Shown here piece after piece: positions 1 through 7,030 of a DNA stretch of 64,000 bases. Under the pieces are notes generated by a model. The model did no database searches. It saw only the letters and a list, made by a program, of their open reading frames with translations, and was not told the DNA's origin. This stretch comes from Histidinibacterium aquaticum. GTDB taxonomy: Bacteria > Pseudomonadota > Alphaproteobacteria > Rhodobacterales > Rhodobacteraceae. The translations under genes and the position numbers were made by a program. How positions within the stretch are numbered: the first letter of the stretch is position 1; each line of letters starts with the position of its first letter. The DNA lies in NCBI RefSeq assembly GCF_008710275.1, contig NZ_VYQE01000001.1, positions 1-64,000 on the forward strand, written 5' to 3'.

Positions 1-1
1 G

Positions 2-58
2 CTTCTCGACAACCCGCAGGACGAGCGCCTCAAGCGCTTCCTCAGGCGTGTCGGCTAG
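2..58 (+). CDS. C-terminal end of an amino-acid-type ABC transporter ATPase (5' end outside window)
   Basis: The first 57 bases read in frame as 18 codons ending in TAG, LLDNPQDERLKRFLRRVG. The pattern D-N-P-x-x-x-R-x-x-x-F-L is the usual C-terminus of polar amino acid ABC transporter ATP-binding proteins (GlnQ/HisP type), where it follows the ATPase core. Only this tail is visible, so the assignment rests on one short conserved motif. The gene ends 13 bp before the left end of the genomic island, so it is the host gene flanking the insertion. Confidence 0.6.
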   Translation, partial: LLDNPQDERLKRFLRRVG

Positions 59-70
59 CGGTGCGTGGCG

Positions 71-123
71 TGGTGCCCCCAGAGAGACTCGAACTCCCGA
101 CCCACTGATTACAAATCAGTTGC
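71..123. repeat. Left attachment-site repeat (partial tRNA-Thr copy)
   Basis: These 53 bases are identical to 18871-18923, the 3' part of the tRNA-Thr gene from the CCA end through the anticodon arm. Identity stops at once outside the repeat on both sides. The fragment lacks the acceptor 5' strand and most of the D arm, so it cannot encode a tRNA. It is the copy left at the far junction after site-specific integration. A short imperfect hairpin (TTAGG/CCTAA arms, 149-170) follows it. Confidence 0.93.
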
Positions 124-249
124 CCGCGTGATCTGTTGATTTTGCGCGTTAGGCATTGTTTCGCACCTAAGCGCTTACCCATCTTGCTTTTCTCTGCCGT
201 TCTGGCCCATCAATGGCTCTCGTGGGATAACGCTGAAAAACATTCATCT

Positions 250-268
250 GTTACCCCTCTGTTACCCC
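250..268. repeat. Candidate integrase arm-type site, left
   Basis: A tandem GTTACCCC-TCT-GTTACCCC lies between the left att repeat and the integrase start. The identical 19 bases recur at 18795-18813 near the right end. Paired short direct repeats on both arms next to the core site are what lambda-family and P4-type integrases bind through their N-terminal domain. Function is inferred from position and duplication. Confidence 0.6.
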
Positions 269-314
269 GTGCGACCGACTGATTGCGGCGCCGGACCAAT
301 TGTTGGGGGTGTGA

Positions 315-1562
315 ATGGCGTCGAAGAGGTTCACCGCGAAGGGTGTGGAACACATGAAGCCGGACCCGGATAAGCGGCGAGAGGTTCCCGACCCTGCGCT
401 TCCTGGGCTCTATCTCATCATTCAGCCGAGTGGCGCAAAAAGCTGGGCCCTGAGGTATCGGCATTCCGGCAAGCCGAAAAAGATGACGCTCGGCCGATGG
501 CCCGTCATGGGGCTGGACTATGCTCGCACCGCGGCGACCGAGGCGCTCCAGCGGCTCGAGGATGGCACCGATCCGAACAACGCAGGGCAGGCCGAGAAAC
601 GGGCGATAGCGGCGGCGTCGGAGACCTTCGCTAAGGTTGTTGAGGACTACAGCGCTAGACACCTCGCGAAGTTGAAAAGCGGCGCGCATGTCACGCGAGA
701 ACTACAGCGGCACGCGGTGGCGCGATTTGGCCATCGACAACTAGGCGAGATCACTCGGCGGGACGTGCTCGACCTTCTGGAAGAGATCGCCGCGACGGGC
801 AAGCTCACAACCGCCAACCGGCAAAGGGCTTATCTGGGAAGGCTCTTCGCTTGGGCGCTCGAGCGCGACATGATCGAGTCGTCTCCCGTAGCCGGCACGA
901 AGCCAGTTGCACGGGAAAGGCCGCGCGAGCGCGTCCTGAGCCATGATGAAGTGCGGTGGTTCTGGCGGGCTTGCGAGCGTATCGGCCCACCCTTCGGGCC
1001 GATGGCGCGGCTGCTCCTGCTTACCGGCCAACGGCTGGGTGAGGTAGTCGGAATGACCAAGGGCGAATTGCGCAGCGACCTCTGGCACCTTCCCGCCGAA
1101 AGGACGAAGAACCGCCGGGCCCACGAAGTGCCACTGTCGCCGGCCGCGCTCGAGGTTCTGGCCGAGGCGCCACGGATCGCCAACGCGTCCGGGCTGGTAT
1201 TCTCGACTACCGGCGTAACGCCGTTATCAGGTTACAGCCGCGCTCGAGATCGGATCGCGGTAGAAATGGAGCGACTCGCCGCGTCTGAGGTGGGCGAGCC
1301 AGTAGAGATTTTGCACTGGTCTTTCCACGACTTGCGGCGCACGGCGGCGACCGGCATGGCGCGGCTGGGCATCCCGGTGCGCACGACCGAGGCGGTGTTG
1401 AACCATGTGAGTGGCACGGGCGGCGGCATCGTCGGTGTATATCAAAGACACGATTTCGCCGTGGAGAAGCGCCGTGCCCTCGAAGCGTGGGCCGGGCTAG
1501 TGGCGGAGATTGTCGAGGGCGGCGGCGCCGCGAAAGTGGTCGGGTTGGAGGTGAAGCAATGA
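315..1562 (+). CDS. int: P4-type tyrosine recombinase / integrase
   Basis: This 415-aa site-specific recombinase would insert and excise the island at tRNA-Thr. The N-terminal 90 residues match the DUF4102 arm-binding domain (LYLIIQPSGAKSWALRYR, GRWPVMGLDYAR). A core-binding helical domain covers roughly residues 100-200. The C-terminal catalytic domain shows the family residues: R240 in TGQRLGE, H338-x-x-R341 in FHDLRR, H364 in LNHVSG and the nucleophile Y376 in GVYQRH. Length is usual for P4-like integrases. The ATG is preceded by a G-rich stretch at 305-309. The stop overlaps the next gene by four bases. It appears intact, so the island may still be mobile. Confidence 0.95.
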   Translation: MASKRFTAKGVEHMKPDPDKRREVPDPALPGLYLIIQPSGAKSWALRYRHSGKPKKMTLGRWPVMGLDYARTAATEALQRLEDGTDPNNAGQAEKRAIAAASETFAKVVEDYSARHLAKLKSGAHVTRELQRHAVARFGHRQLGEITRRDVLDLLEEIAATGKLTTANRQRAYLGRLFAWALERDMIESSPVAGTKPVARERPRERVLSHDEVRWFWRACERIGPPFGPMARLLLLTGQRLGEVVGMTKGELRSDLWHLPAERTKNRRAHEVPLSPAALEVLAEAPRIANASGLVFSTTGVTPLSGYSRARDRIAVEMERLAASEVGEPVEILHWSFHDLRRTAATGMARLGIPVRTTEAVLNHVSGTGGGIVGVYQRHDFAVEKRRALEAWAGLVAEIVEGGGAAKVVGLEVKQ

Positions 1563-2131
1563 AGCGGAACCAGCGACAGACTATCTTGGAAGCGATCTCA
1601 GGTGACGGGGCTCGCCACTTTGCCGGACTGGTTGAAAAGGTGGAACGTGTTCGATGGGCCGAGAAACGCCTTGGCCTAAGATACGCCACCAATGATGGCG
1701 AGGCGAGAATCAGCGCTGCGGAGGCCGGAAACCTTGAGCCGTTGCGCCTTGCGCTGATCGATATTAGTTCGCCCCTCTCGGTTAGAGAGCGCTGGGCCAT
1801 CTCTTACTTTCTTGAAGACACACGGAGGAGCGCGGGCCGCCCGGTCAACGTCAAAGCAGACTTAGACTCCGTGCGGTTGGTCTGTTGGTTCGAATTGGCC
1901 GAAGGCAAATCGCGCGAGCTCGCCGTCGAAGACGCGGCCAAGATCCTCCGTCTTTCCGTTCGCGGCCTCAGAGATCGGCTAAGGCGGTTCGAACGTAAAC
2001 ATGCCCAAGCGACGGAAATGATTCGCTGGCTTTGCGTAGCCGCTTGGCTGCATCCGGAACACGCCGAGACGATCAGGCGGCTCGCGCTTGGTGGCCGCCT
2101 CAGCCAAGAAATTAAGGCACTCGGCAAGTAA
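1559..2131 (+). CDS. Unknown protein coupled to the integrase
   Basis: A 190-aa protein starts in the ATGA overlap with the integrase stop, with GGAGG at about 1545-1549 as ribosome site, so translation is probably coupled. I do not recognise a family. Residues around 125-150 (VEDAAKILRLSVRGLRDRLRRF) look like a helix-turn-helix, and the protein is rich in Arg and Glu. Placement suggests a role in excision, regulation or early island functions, but that is only context. Confidence 0.7.
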   Translation: MKRNQRQTILEAISGDGARHFAGLVEKVERVRWAEKRLGLRYATNDGEARISAAEAGNLEPLRLALIDISSPLSVRERWAISYFLEDTRRSAGRPVNVKADLDSVRLVCWFELAEGKSRELAVEDAAKILRLSVRGLRDRLRRFERKHAQATEMIRWLCVAAWLHPEHAETIRRLALGGRLSQEIKALGK

Positions 2132-2214
2132 CACCGAATTATTGCCGAAAACATCTTTGGCTTTTCGTTGGCCGTCGTGAGAATTGGTTTGCCGTCCCAA
2201 CAGTGGAGACGGCA

Positions 2215-2460
2215 ATGCCCGATGACCGACCCCACCACGCCTGCAAGCTTCTAACCGCTGATCAAGTCCGGCATCTGTTCGGCGGGGTCAGCGATATGAG
2301 CTTGTGGCGCTGGACCCAGGATTCAACTCTGGGTTTCCCCCAAGCAATCTATATTCAGCGGAGGCGGTACTGGCGCGAGGCCGACGTGCTGTCCTTCATA
2401 GAGCGCCGCGCTATGGCCAGCGCCGCCGAGGGCGAACGGCAAGCCGGGGGCGCGCCGTGA
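2215..2460 (+). CDS. AlpA-family / MerR-like helix-turn-helix regulator (putative excisionase)
   Basis: An 81-aa protein. Its middle (LLTADQVRHLFGGVSDMSLW then GFPQAIYIQRRRYWREADV) is the pattern of AlpA/phage excisionase-like winged HTH proteins: a recognition helix ending in a Trp, then an FP-x-x-x-x-x-x-x-R-x-x-W strand pair. Such proteins commonly sit beside P4-type integrases and control integrase expression or excision. I chose ATG 2215 because GGAG lies eight bases upstream; a GTG at 2203 is in frame and would add four residues. Confidence 0.82.
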   Translation: MPDDRPHHACKLLTADQVRHLFGGVSDMSLWRWTQDSTLGFPQAIYIQRRRYWREADVLSFIERRAMASAAEGERQAGGAP

Positions 2461-2471
2461 ACTGTCCCCGC

Positions 2472-2705
2472 ATGTCCCTTGAGGCCCGTGACTTCCTGAG
2501 CGTGTTCCGTGATCTGCGCGGCCATCACGCGAAGCCCACCGAGCTGACCGAATGTTCTGTCGTGACGCCGGTGGAGCTGCACGGCGCCGCGCGCGAACTG
2601 ACAAATGCAGACCTCCTGCGCATCGAGTGGCGGAATGCCCCGAACACCGGGCAGCCTGGGCCGTTTCGGTGGCATCTTATCTCGAAAGAAATCACACGAA
2701 GTTAA
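2472..2705 (+). CDS. Small unknown island protein
   Basis: A 77-aa reading frame starting at ATG 2472; a GTG at 2457, overlapping the stop of the AlpA-like gene, would give 82 aa. It reads like a compact helical DNA-binding-size protein (SLEARDFLSVFRDLRG, then ARELTNADLLRIEWRN) but I recognise no family. The order and spacing behind the AlpA-like gene suggest cotranscription. A GC-rich hairpin follows within ten bases of the stop. Confidence 0.5.
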   Translation: MSLEARDFLSVFRDLRGHHAKPTELTECSVVTPVELHGAARELTNADLLRIEWRNAPNTGQPGPFRWHLISKEITRS

Positions 2706-2714
2706 AGGGTTAGA

Positions 2715-2739
2715 CCCCGGCGCGGGTAAGCGGCCGGGG
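2715..2739 (+). terminator. GC-rich hairpin after the early-gene cluster
   Basis: CCCCGGC (2715-2721) pairs perfectly with GCCGGGG (2733-2739) around an 11-base loop just after the stop at 2705. No clear T-run follows, so intrinsic termination is uncertain. Confidence 0.4.
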
Positions 2740-3019
2740 CCTCAGCAGTCGTCTTTCACGGGTTAGGCGGGGCTTCTGAGGTAGAGCGATACCGTGGAAC
2801 GGCGCACATCGCACGGGCAGCTATTCCGCCACTGGCGGTCTCCCCACGCCCGAAGCGCCCACTGCCACCCTCTGGCGGTGAAAATCGGGGAGCGGACCAA
2901 GCCGAGGGAAAGGCAGGTCTGACCTAAGCGGCGGCCCGGCTCCGGTGAGCAGGCAAGATCGCGGCAGTCAGGGCGGGAGGCGGGGTTTCATCCCCTGCCC
3001 AGTAACCCGCTTTCTGACC
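2740..3019. other. Non-coding stretch in the island
   Basis: Together with the flanking hairpin and operator candidates, about 370 bp between the genes ending at 2705 and starting at 3074 lacks a convincing reading frame. It has scattered short GC-rich inverted repeats and two GTGAGCAGG-type words (about 2946 and 3040). I see no tRNA, CRISPR or recognisable small RNA. Confidence 0.5.
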
Positions 3020-3078
3020 GTCACAACGACCACTCACCAGTGAGCAGGTCAAGCGAGTAAGCACGAGGTCATTGTGAC
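3020..3078 (+). promoter_or_regulatory. Inverted repeats flanking the start of the winged-helix gene
   Basis: CTCAC-CA-GTGAG (3033-3044) is a short palindrome about 30 bp before the start codon. GTCACAA (3020-3026) and its reverse complement TTGTGAC (3072-3078) bracket it, the second overlapping the GTG start. This arrangement would suit autoregulation by the winged-helix protein at 3074-3445. It is inference only. Confidence 0.35.
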
Positions 3079-3445
3079 AAATACGGCTACCGAGATTGTT
3101 ACAGCGCTGGAGAATGGGCCTTCGACTGCTCGGGAGCTGTCACATCGGCTGCACAGGATTGGCTACGCGAACCTGCGCCAGGCCCTGTCTAGGCTGGCGA
3201 AGTCCGGCATAGTGATCAAGCTGGGTCGCGGCCTCTACGCTCTGCCCTCGAGCGTAACACCGCCGGCCTGTTCTGCGTTCGTACCACAACCGAATGAGCG
3301 GCTGTCCAAACCGACCAAGAAAAGCGCAAACGAGGCATGGGTTGCCGACTGGCGCAGCCGAGTACAACAAGCGTTCGAGGACTACGAAGCTCTTGACCAT
3401 CTGGGCAACCCGGAGGCGTTCGCACATCCGAAGCCGGATCGATAA
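3074..3445 (+). CDS. Winged-helix protein, AbiEi-antitoxin-like N-terminus
   Basis: A 123-aa protein beginning at GTG with CGAGG upstream. Residues 1-60 (ALENGPSTARELSHRLHRIG ending near GRGLYAL) form the winged-helix pattern found in AbiEi-type antitoxins and related regulators: STARELS helix, recognition helix with RQALSRLAKSG, then the GRGLY wing. The C-terminal half is polar and unassigned. No AbiEii-type nucleotidyltransferase toxin is adjacent, so a plain transcriptional regulator is more likely than a toxin-antitoxin pair. Confidence 0.7.
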   Translation: MTNTATEIVTALENGPSTARELSHRLHRIGYANLRQALSRLAKSGIVIKLGRGLYALPSSVTPPACSAFVPQPNERLSKPTKKSANEAWVADWRSRVQQAFEDYEALDHLGNPEAFAHPKPDR

Positions 3446-3872
3446 ACACATACTTTCGACATTAACGAGCGGATCAAGCGACGCCGTATAGGTCACTCAC
3501 GAAGCTTTCACGCGGAACGCTATTTGCGCTTTTCCGTGCTCTTGGCGGGCCTATCACGCGCGCAGGCTGACCGTTGGTTCGGCGAGGGCGAGCTAGCCGG
3601 CGGTGGTCTGAGTTGCCCTTGTATTTTATTGCTAGGGCAATTCGGTCCGGCAACTGCTCCAGCTTCAAATTCCATCGAGCTGCCGGCCAATTTTGTCTGG
3701 CGGATCTAAGAGAGCATCTCTGCAAACGCTCAAGTGATTGATAAACCAAACAGGGCAAGCGCCAAGACGTCCGGAGACGCATGGCGGCGACAAGTGCTAA
3801 GAACTGAACGCATATCCCTCCGAGTATCGGAAGATACCCATTCGACGACCGCTCGAAGTCTGCGATCAAAGT
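3446..3872. other. Gene-poor interval upstream of vsr 3' end
   Basis: About 425 bp more AT-rich than its surroundings. Open frames on both strands here (such as 3474-3869 on the minus strand) have poor composition and no recognisable motif, so I call no gene. A remnant of a decayed gene is possible. Confidence 0.5.
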
Positions 3873-4340
3873 TTACGGATTGGTGGAGCCGTCCTTGTCG
3901 CCGATCTGGAGTTGAAGCTCGTTCGACCTCAGCCACGCTGAAAGGAGGTCGGCAGTGGCCATTACCTGATCCGGTTTCCGGAGAGTGCACTCCCATACAG
4001 TGGCTAAGCGCCAACAGTCTTCCAGAAGCTTCTCGCGGACCGCTTCGTCCCGAGCGACATTGGCCTGAAATTTCTTCCGCCAGAACTCTTCGCGGGTCGA
4101 TGGGGTCGTAGCGAAGCGGCAGCCCTCGTGGCGATGCCAGAAGCAGCCATGTACGAAGACAGCGGCGCGATACTTCGGCAGAACAAGGTCCGGTCGCCCG
4201 TAAACTTTCTTGGAATGGAGCCGGAAGCGGAAACCGCGCGCGTGCAACGCCCGCCTAAGCGCAAGCTCAGGCTTCGTGTTTTTTCCCCGGATCCTCGACA
4301 TCATTCGGGAGCGGGTCTGCTGATCCACGATATCTGTCAC
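3873..4340 (-). CDS. vsr: Very short patch repair endonuclease
   Basis: A 155-aa Vsr nicking endonuclease, which cuts beside T:G mismatches left when 5-methylcytosine deaminates. Residues 13-40 carry the MSRIRGKNTKPELALRRAL signature, and the catalytic/metal residues align with E. coli Vsr: D51 in GRPDLVL, H64 and H69 in FVHGCFWHRH. Length matches the family. The gene is divergent from the C5-methyltransferase, with only 40 bp between the starts. It protects DNA from the mutagenic effect of that enzyme, which is the usual reason for the pairing. Confidence 0.95.
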   Translation of the reverse strand: MTDIVDQQTRSRMMSRIRGKNTKPELALRRALHARGFRFRLHSKKVYGRPDLVLPKYRAAVFVHGCFWHRHEGCRFATTPSTREEFWRKKFQANVARDEAVREKLLEDCWRLATVWECTLRKPDQVMATADLLSAWLRSNELQLQIGDKDGSTNP

Positions 4341-4380
4341 ATGCGTCCTGGTTTTTGTCCCTTAACCGAGTATACACCGA
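4341..4380. promoter_or_regulatory. 40-bp divergent control region between vsr and the methyltransferase
   Basis: Both genes start within this 40-bp gap. On the plus strand TATACA (4371-4376) lies five bases before the TTG start of the methyltransferase. If it is a -10 element the mRNA would be essentially leaderless; no Shine-Dalgarno sequence is visible. The assignment is a guess from sequence. Confidence 0.35.
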
Positions 4381-5940
4381 TTGAATGAAGTTCGTCAGGA
4401 GCCTGATTTGCCTTCGACTTTCGGCATCGTTGATCTCTTCGCCGGCCCCGGCGGACTTGGCGAAGGGTTTGCGTCCCTTGTCGAGGATGCCCATGCGCCA
4501 TTTCGGATCGGCATCTCGGTCGAGAAGGAGGCATCGGCGCAGCGGACCCTCATGCTGCGCGCGTTTCTGCGCGAGTATCGGTCGCGTCATGGCAGCTTGC
4601 CGAAACAGTTCATCGATTTCCATGCGGGAGATGCTGCTGAACCGGACTGGTCGGACATCGACGCTTCTGCTTGGGGATTGGCTGTCGAGGAGGCCCGCGG
4701 TCTCGAGCTCGGCACCGAGACCGCAGCAACAGCGATCGATGCCACCATCGAAAAACTGAAGTCGGCATACGACGATACGATACTAATCGGCGGCCCGCCG
4801 TGTCAGGCCTACTCCCTCGTGGGTCGGGCTCGGTCGAGGGGCAAGGTTGGCTATGTGCCGGAGGAGGATGAAAGGCACTACCTGTTTCGGGAGTACATCA
4901 GGGTGCTCGAGCGGCTCCGGCCGGCAGCCTTCGTGATGGAAAATGTTAAGGGTATGCTTTCCTCGACGGTCGAGAGCCGTCTCGTGTTTGAGATGCTGAT
5001 GGACGATCTTTCATCGCTCGGGACCGGCCATGGCCATAAGTACGAACTGCGGGCCATCCGAGTCGACGATGGGAAGGCCAGCCTGAAGGAGGCTGCGCGA
5101 CCTTCTGACTTCATCGTGCGGGCCGAGGACTTCGGAGTTCCGCAGCGGCGTCACCGGGTGATTATCGTGGGGATCAGGTCTGATCTGGCTCGAAAGGCGG
5201 CGGATGTCGATATAGCCGTTTCGAGGCCATCTCGAACTGTCGACGACGTCATTGGCTCGGTGCCTTCATTGCGTAGCGGCATAAGCCGCGCGCCAGACAG
5301 CGCAGTTGAATGGCACGATACAGTTGTTGATGCTGCGCGCCTGCTGACACGAATTCATGCCGGGAAGGATAATGAACCGCTCCGCGAGGCATTCAATTCG
5401 GTAGCACGGCGCATGGCGACGGAGGCTCCGAGACGTCGGACTGAAACGCGACTACCTGAGACCTACGGCAATTCGGACGACGAACTTCTAAATTGGCTGG
5501 AGCGTGGTGAACTCCGGGCAATCGCACAGCACGAGACGCGGGGACATATGGCGGCTGATCTGCGCCGCTACCTCTTCGCCTCCGTTTTTGGGGCCGTACG
5601 CGGCTACAGCCCGAAATCCGCCGATTTTCCGCTCGTACTAAGCCCGGATCATCGCAACTGGCACAGTGGCGCATTCAATGACCGGTTCCGGGTCCAGCTG
5701 GCCGATGAGGCTTCAACCACTGTGACGAGTCACATTTCGAAGGATGGCCATTACTTCATCCATCCCGATCCTCTGCAGTGTCGCAGCCTGACGTTGCGTG
5801 AAGCGGCAAGACTTCAGACATTCCCTGATGACTACCTTTTTATGGGCAACCGGACCCAGCAGTACGTCCAGGTAGGAAACGCTGTGCCGCCATTCCTGGC
5901 ACGTCAGATCGCGGAACTGCTGCTGTCTTGTCTAGGTTAG
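4381..5940 (+). CDS. dcm: DNA (cytosine-5-)-methyltransferase
   Basis: A 519-aa C5-cytosine methyltransferase. Motif I is FAGPGG (20-25), binding S-adenosylmethionine. Motif IV GGPPCQAYS (137-145) holds the catalytic Cys141. Motif VI is MENV (186-189), motif VIII QRRHR (255-259), and the C-terminal motif X is VGNAVPP. Residues 270-430 form the target-recognition region, so the modified sequence cannot be read off. Translation begins at TTG 4381, since motif I follows almost directly and no better start exists. It is the modification arm of the defence cluster whose operon reads toward it from the right. Target specificity unknown. Confidence 0.95.
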   Translation: MNEVRQEPDLPSTFGIVDLFAGPGGLGEGFASLVEDAHAPFRIGISVEKEASAQRTLMLRAFLREYRSRHGSLPKQFIDFHAGDAAEPDWSDIDASAWGLAVEEARGLELGTETAATAIDATIEKLKSAYDDTILIGGPPCQAYSLVGRARSRGKVGYVPEEDERHYLFREYIRVLERLRPAAFVMENVKGMLSSTVESRLVFEMLMDDLSSLGTGHGHKYELRAIRVDDGKASLKEAARPSDFIVRAEDFGVPQRRHRVIIVGIRSDLARKAADVDIAVSRPSRTVDDVIGSVPSLRSGISRAPDSAVEWHDTVVDAARLLTRIHAGKDNEPLREAFNSVARRMATEAPRRRTETRLPETYGNSDDELLNWLERGELRAIAQHETRGHMAADLRRYLFASVFGAVRGYSPKSADFPLVLSPDHRNWHSGAFNDRFRVQLADEASTTVTSHISKDGHYFIHPDPLQCRSLTLREAARLQTFPDDYLFMGNRTQQYVQVGNAVPPFLARQIAELLLSCLG

Positions 5941-5964
5941 CTCTGATTAATTGGCATGCATGAG

Positions 5965-7005
5965 TTAGTCTGCGATTGCATGCCGGAGGTTGGTCACGTG
6001 TGTTGTCAGTTCTGGCAAGGCAGAACAACGCTCAAGGAGATAATTCAAGGCATTACTTTCTGATCGATCAAGCTTCACGTTGCCTTCTCCAATCCTTGCC
6101 AGCGCGCGACATGACTTGGGTGATAACCAGTTGCGGCCTGCCGCAATCTTGCGGATCTCAAGGGCCGAGAAACCGATCGCCTCCTGCGTAGGCCGTGTTG
6201 CTTCGACAGGCAGCTTTGCTCTCTGCGCCTCAAGTTCGCTGGCGACGTTGGCCGCGGTAGAACCGTCGGTTTCGACCACGCTCTCCTCCCAAGCCGGCTC
6301 GGGTCTATCTTTGGGCATCTGAGCCATGGCCAGAAATTTTCTAAGTTCTTGGGAGTCACCTCGATGGAGAGCCAAGGTGTCGGCGACGTTCAGAACATGC
6401 TCGATTGCAGCTCTCTCACGCTTCGAGAGCCTTCCGGAGTGCGTCGAAGCCTTGCTCAGAGCTGACGCTGCAGCACGCCAGCGCCTTTTCAACGCAAAGG
6501 TTTGCAGTCGCTCAAAGGCAACCTTAGCGCTAGTTTCGTTTGCATCGGCTCCTTTCGAATGTCCTCCCTCAGAGGAATTCCCCGAAATACTCTGAACAGC
6601 GAATTTCGCAGGCGGATCGAAGTCGAATTCCTCAAGGCTCCAATCTGCTTCTGCGTGGTCCCAGCGGACCCTGTCTATCTCTTGGAATACTCCTCGCGCC
6701 GCCTCCGTCGTATTGGCCTTAAAGTAACTCTCTGCCGTTGCCTCCGCTTCGAAATCGAGGTTTGGGAGAAACTCCGGAACCACTTCGTTTTCCGACTCTC
6801 TGCTCCGCACCTTGGTACGCTGAGGTGTTTGTTGAGCATCAGTAGCTTGCGAGAGGGGCGTAGACCCTTTTCTCCTACCCGTCTCACTAGATAGAAGAGT
6901 TTCTTCGCGTGTGATCAGCTGTTCCGCGTCGTTTTCCGATCCGAAGGCAAATCGATGAACCACGGATCTTAATTTGCGAAGCAAGATCAGTTCTCCACTT
7001 GGCAT
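5965..7005 (-). CDS. Unknown 346-aa protein sharing an acidic motif with the operon's sigma factor
   Basis: Last gene of the leftward defence operon, 25 bp after the AIPR gene. I recognise no family. Residues 82-107 contain a motif (NLDFEAEATAESYF, then A-x-G-x-F) closely matched in the sigma factor at residues 151-175, and both continue to an acidic stretch with W-x-L. The remainder is helical; two segments (about 175-228 and 294-343) look like diverged copies of one helical unit, and the second resembles sigma residues 246-295. That suggests a partner or regulator of the sigma factor, such as an anti-sigma or co-activator. This is inference from shared motifs and position. Confidence 0.75.
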   Translation of the reverse strand: MPSGELILLRKLRSVVHRFAFGSENDAEQLITREETLLSSETGRRKGSTPLSQATDAQQTPQRTKVRSRESENEVVPEFLPNLDFEAEATAESYFKANTTEAARGVFQEIDRVRWDHAEADWSLEEFDFDPPAKFAVQSISGNSSEGGHSKGADANETSAKVAFERLQTFALKRRWRAAASALSKASTHSGRLSKRERAAIEHVLNVADTLALHRGDSQELRKFLAMAQMPKDRPEPAWEESVVETDGSTAANVASELEAQRAKLPVEATRPTQEAIGFSALEIRKIAAGRNWLSPKSCRALARIGEGNVKLDRSESNALNYLLERCSALPELTTHVTNLRHAIAD

Positions 7006-7030
7006 TAGCGACTAACGGTCGTTTCTCGCT

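Noticed and set aside
71-123. Partial tRNA-like sequence as a second tRNA gene
   Set aside because: Only the 3' 53 bases are present; acceptor 5' strand and D arm are missing.
3474-3869. A 131-codon frame on the minus strand just after vsr
   Set aside because: Poor composition, no recognisable motif, no ribosome site; the region looks non-coding.
3734-4111. A plus-strand frame overlapping vsr
   Set aside because: It runs antisense to a clear Vsr coding sequence and has no motif.
6326-6894. Plus-strand frames opposite the 346-aa protein
   Set aside because: Short, overlapping, antisense to a gene with operon-like spacing and a motif shared with the sigma factor.
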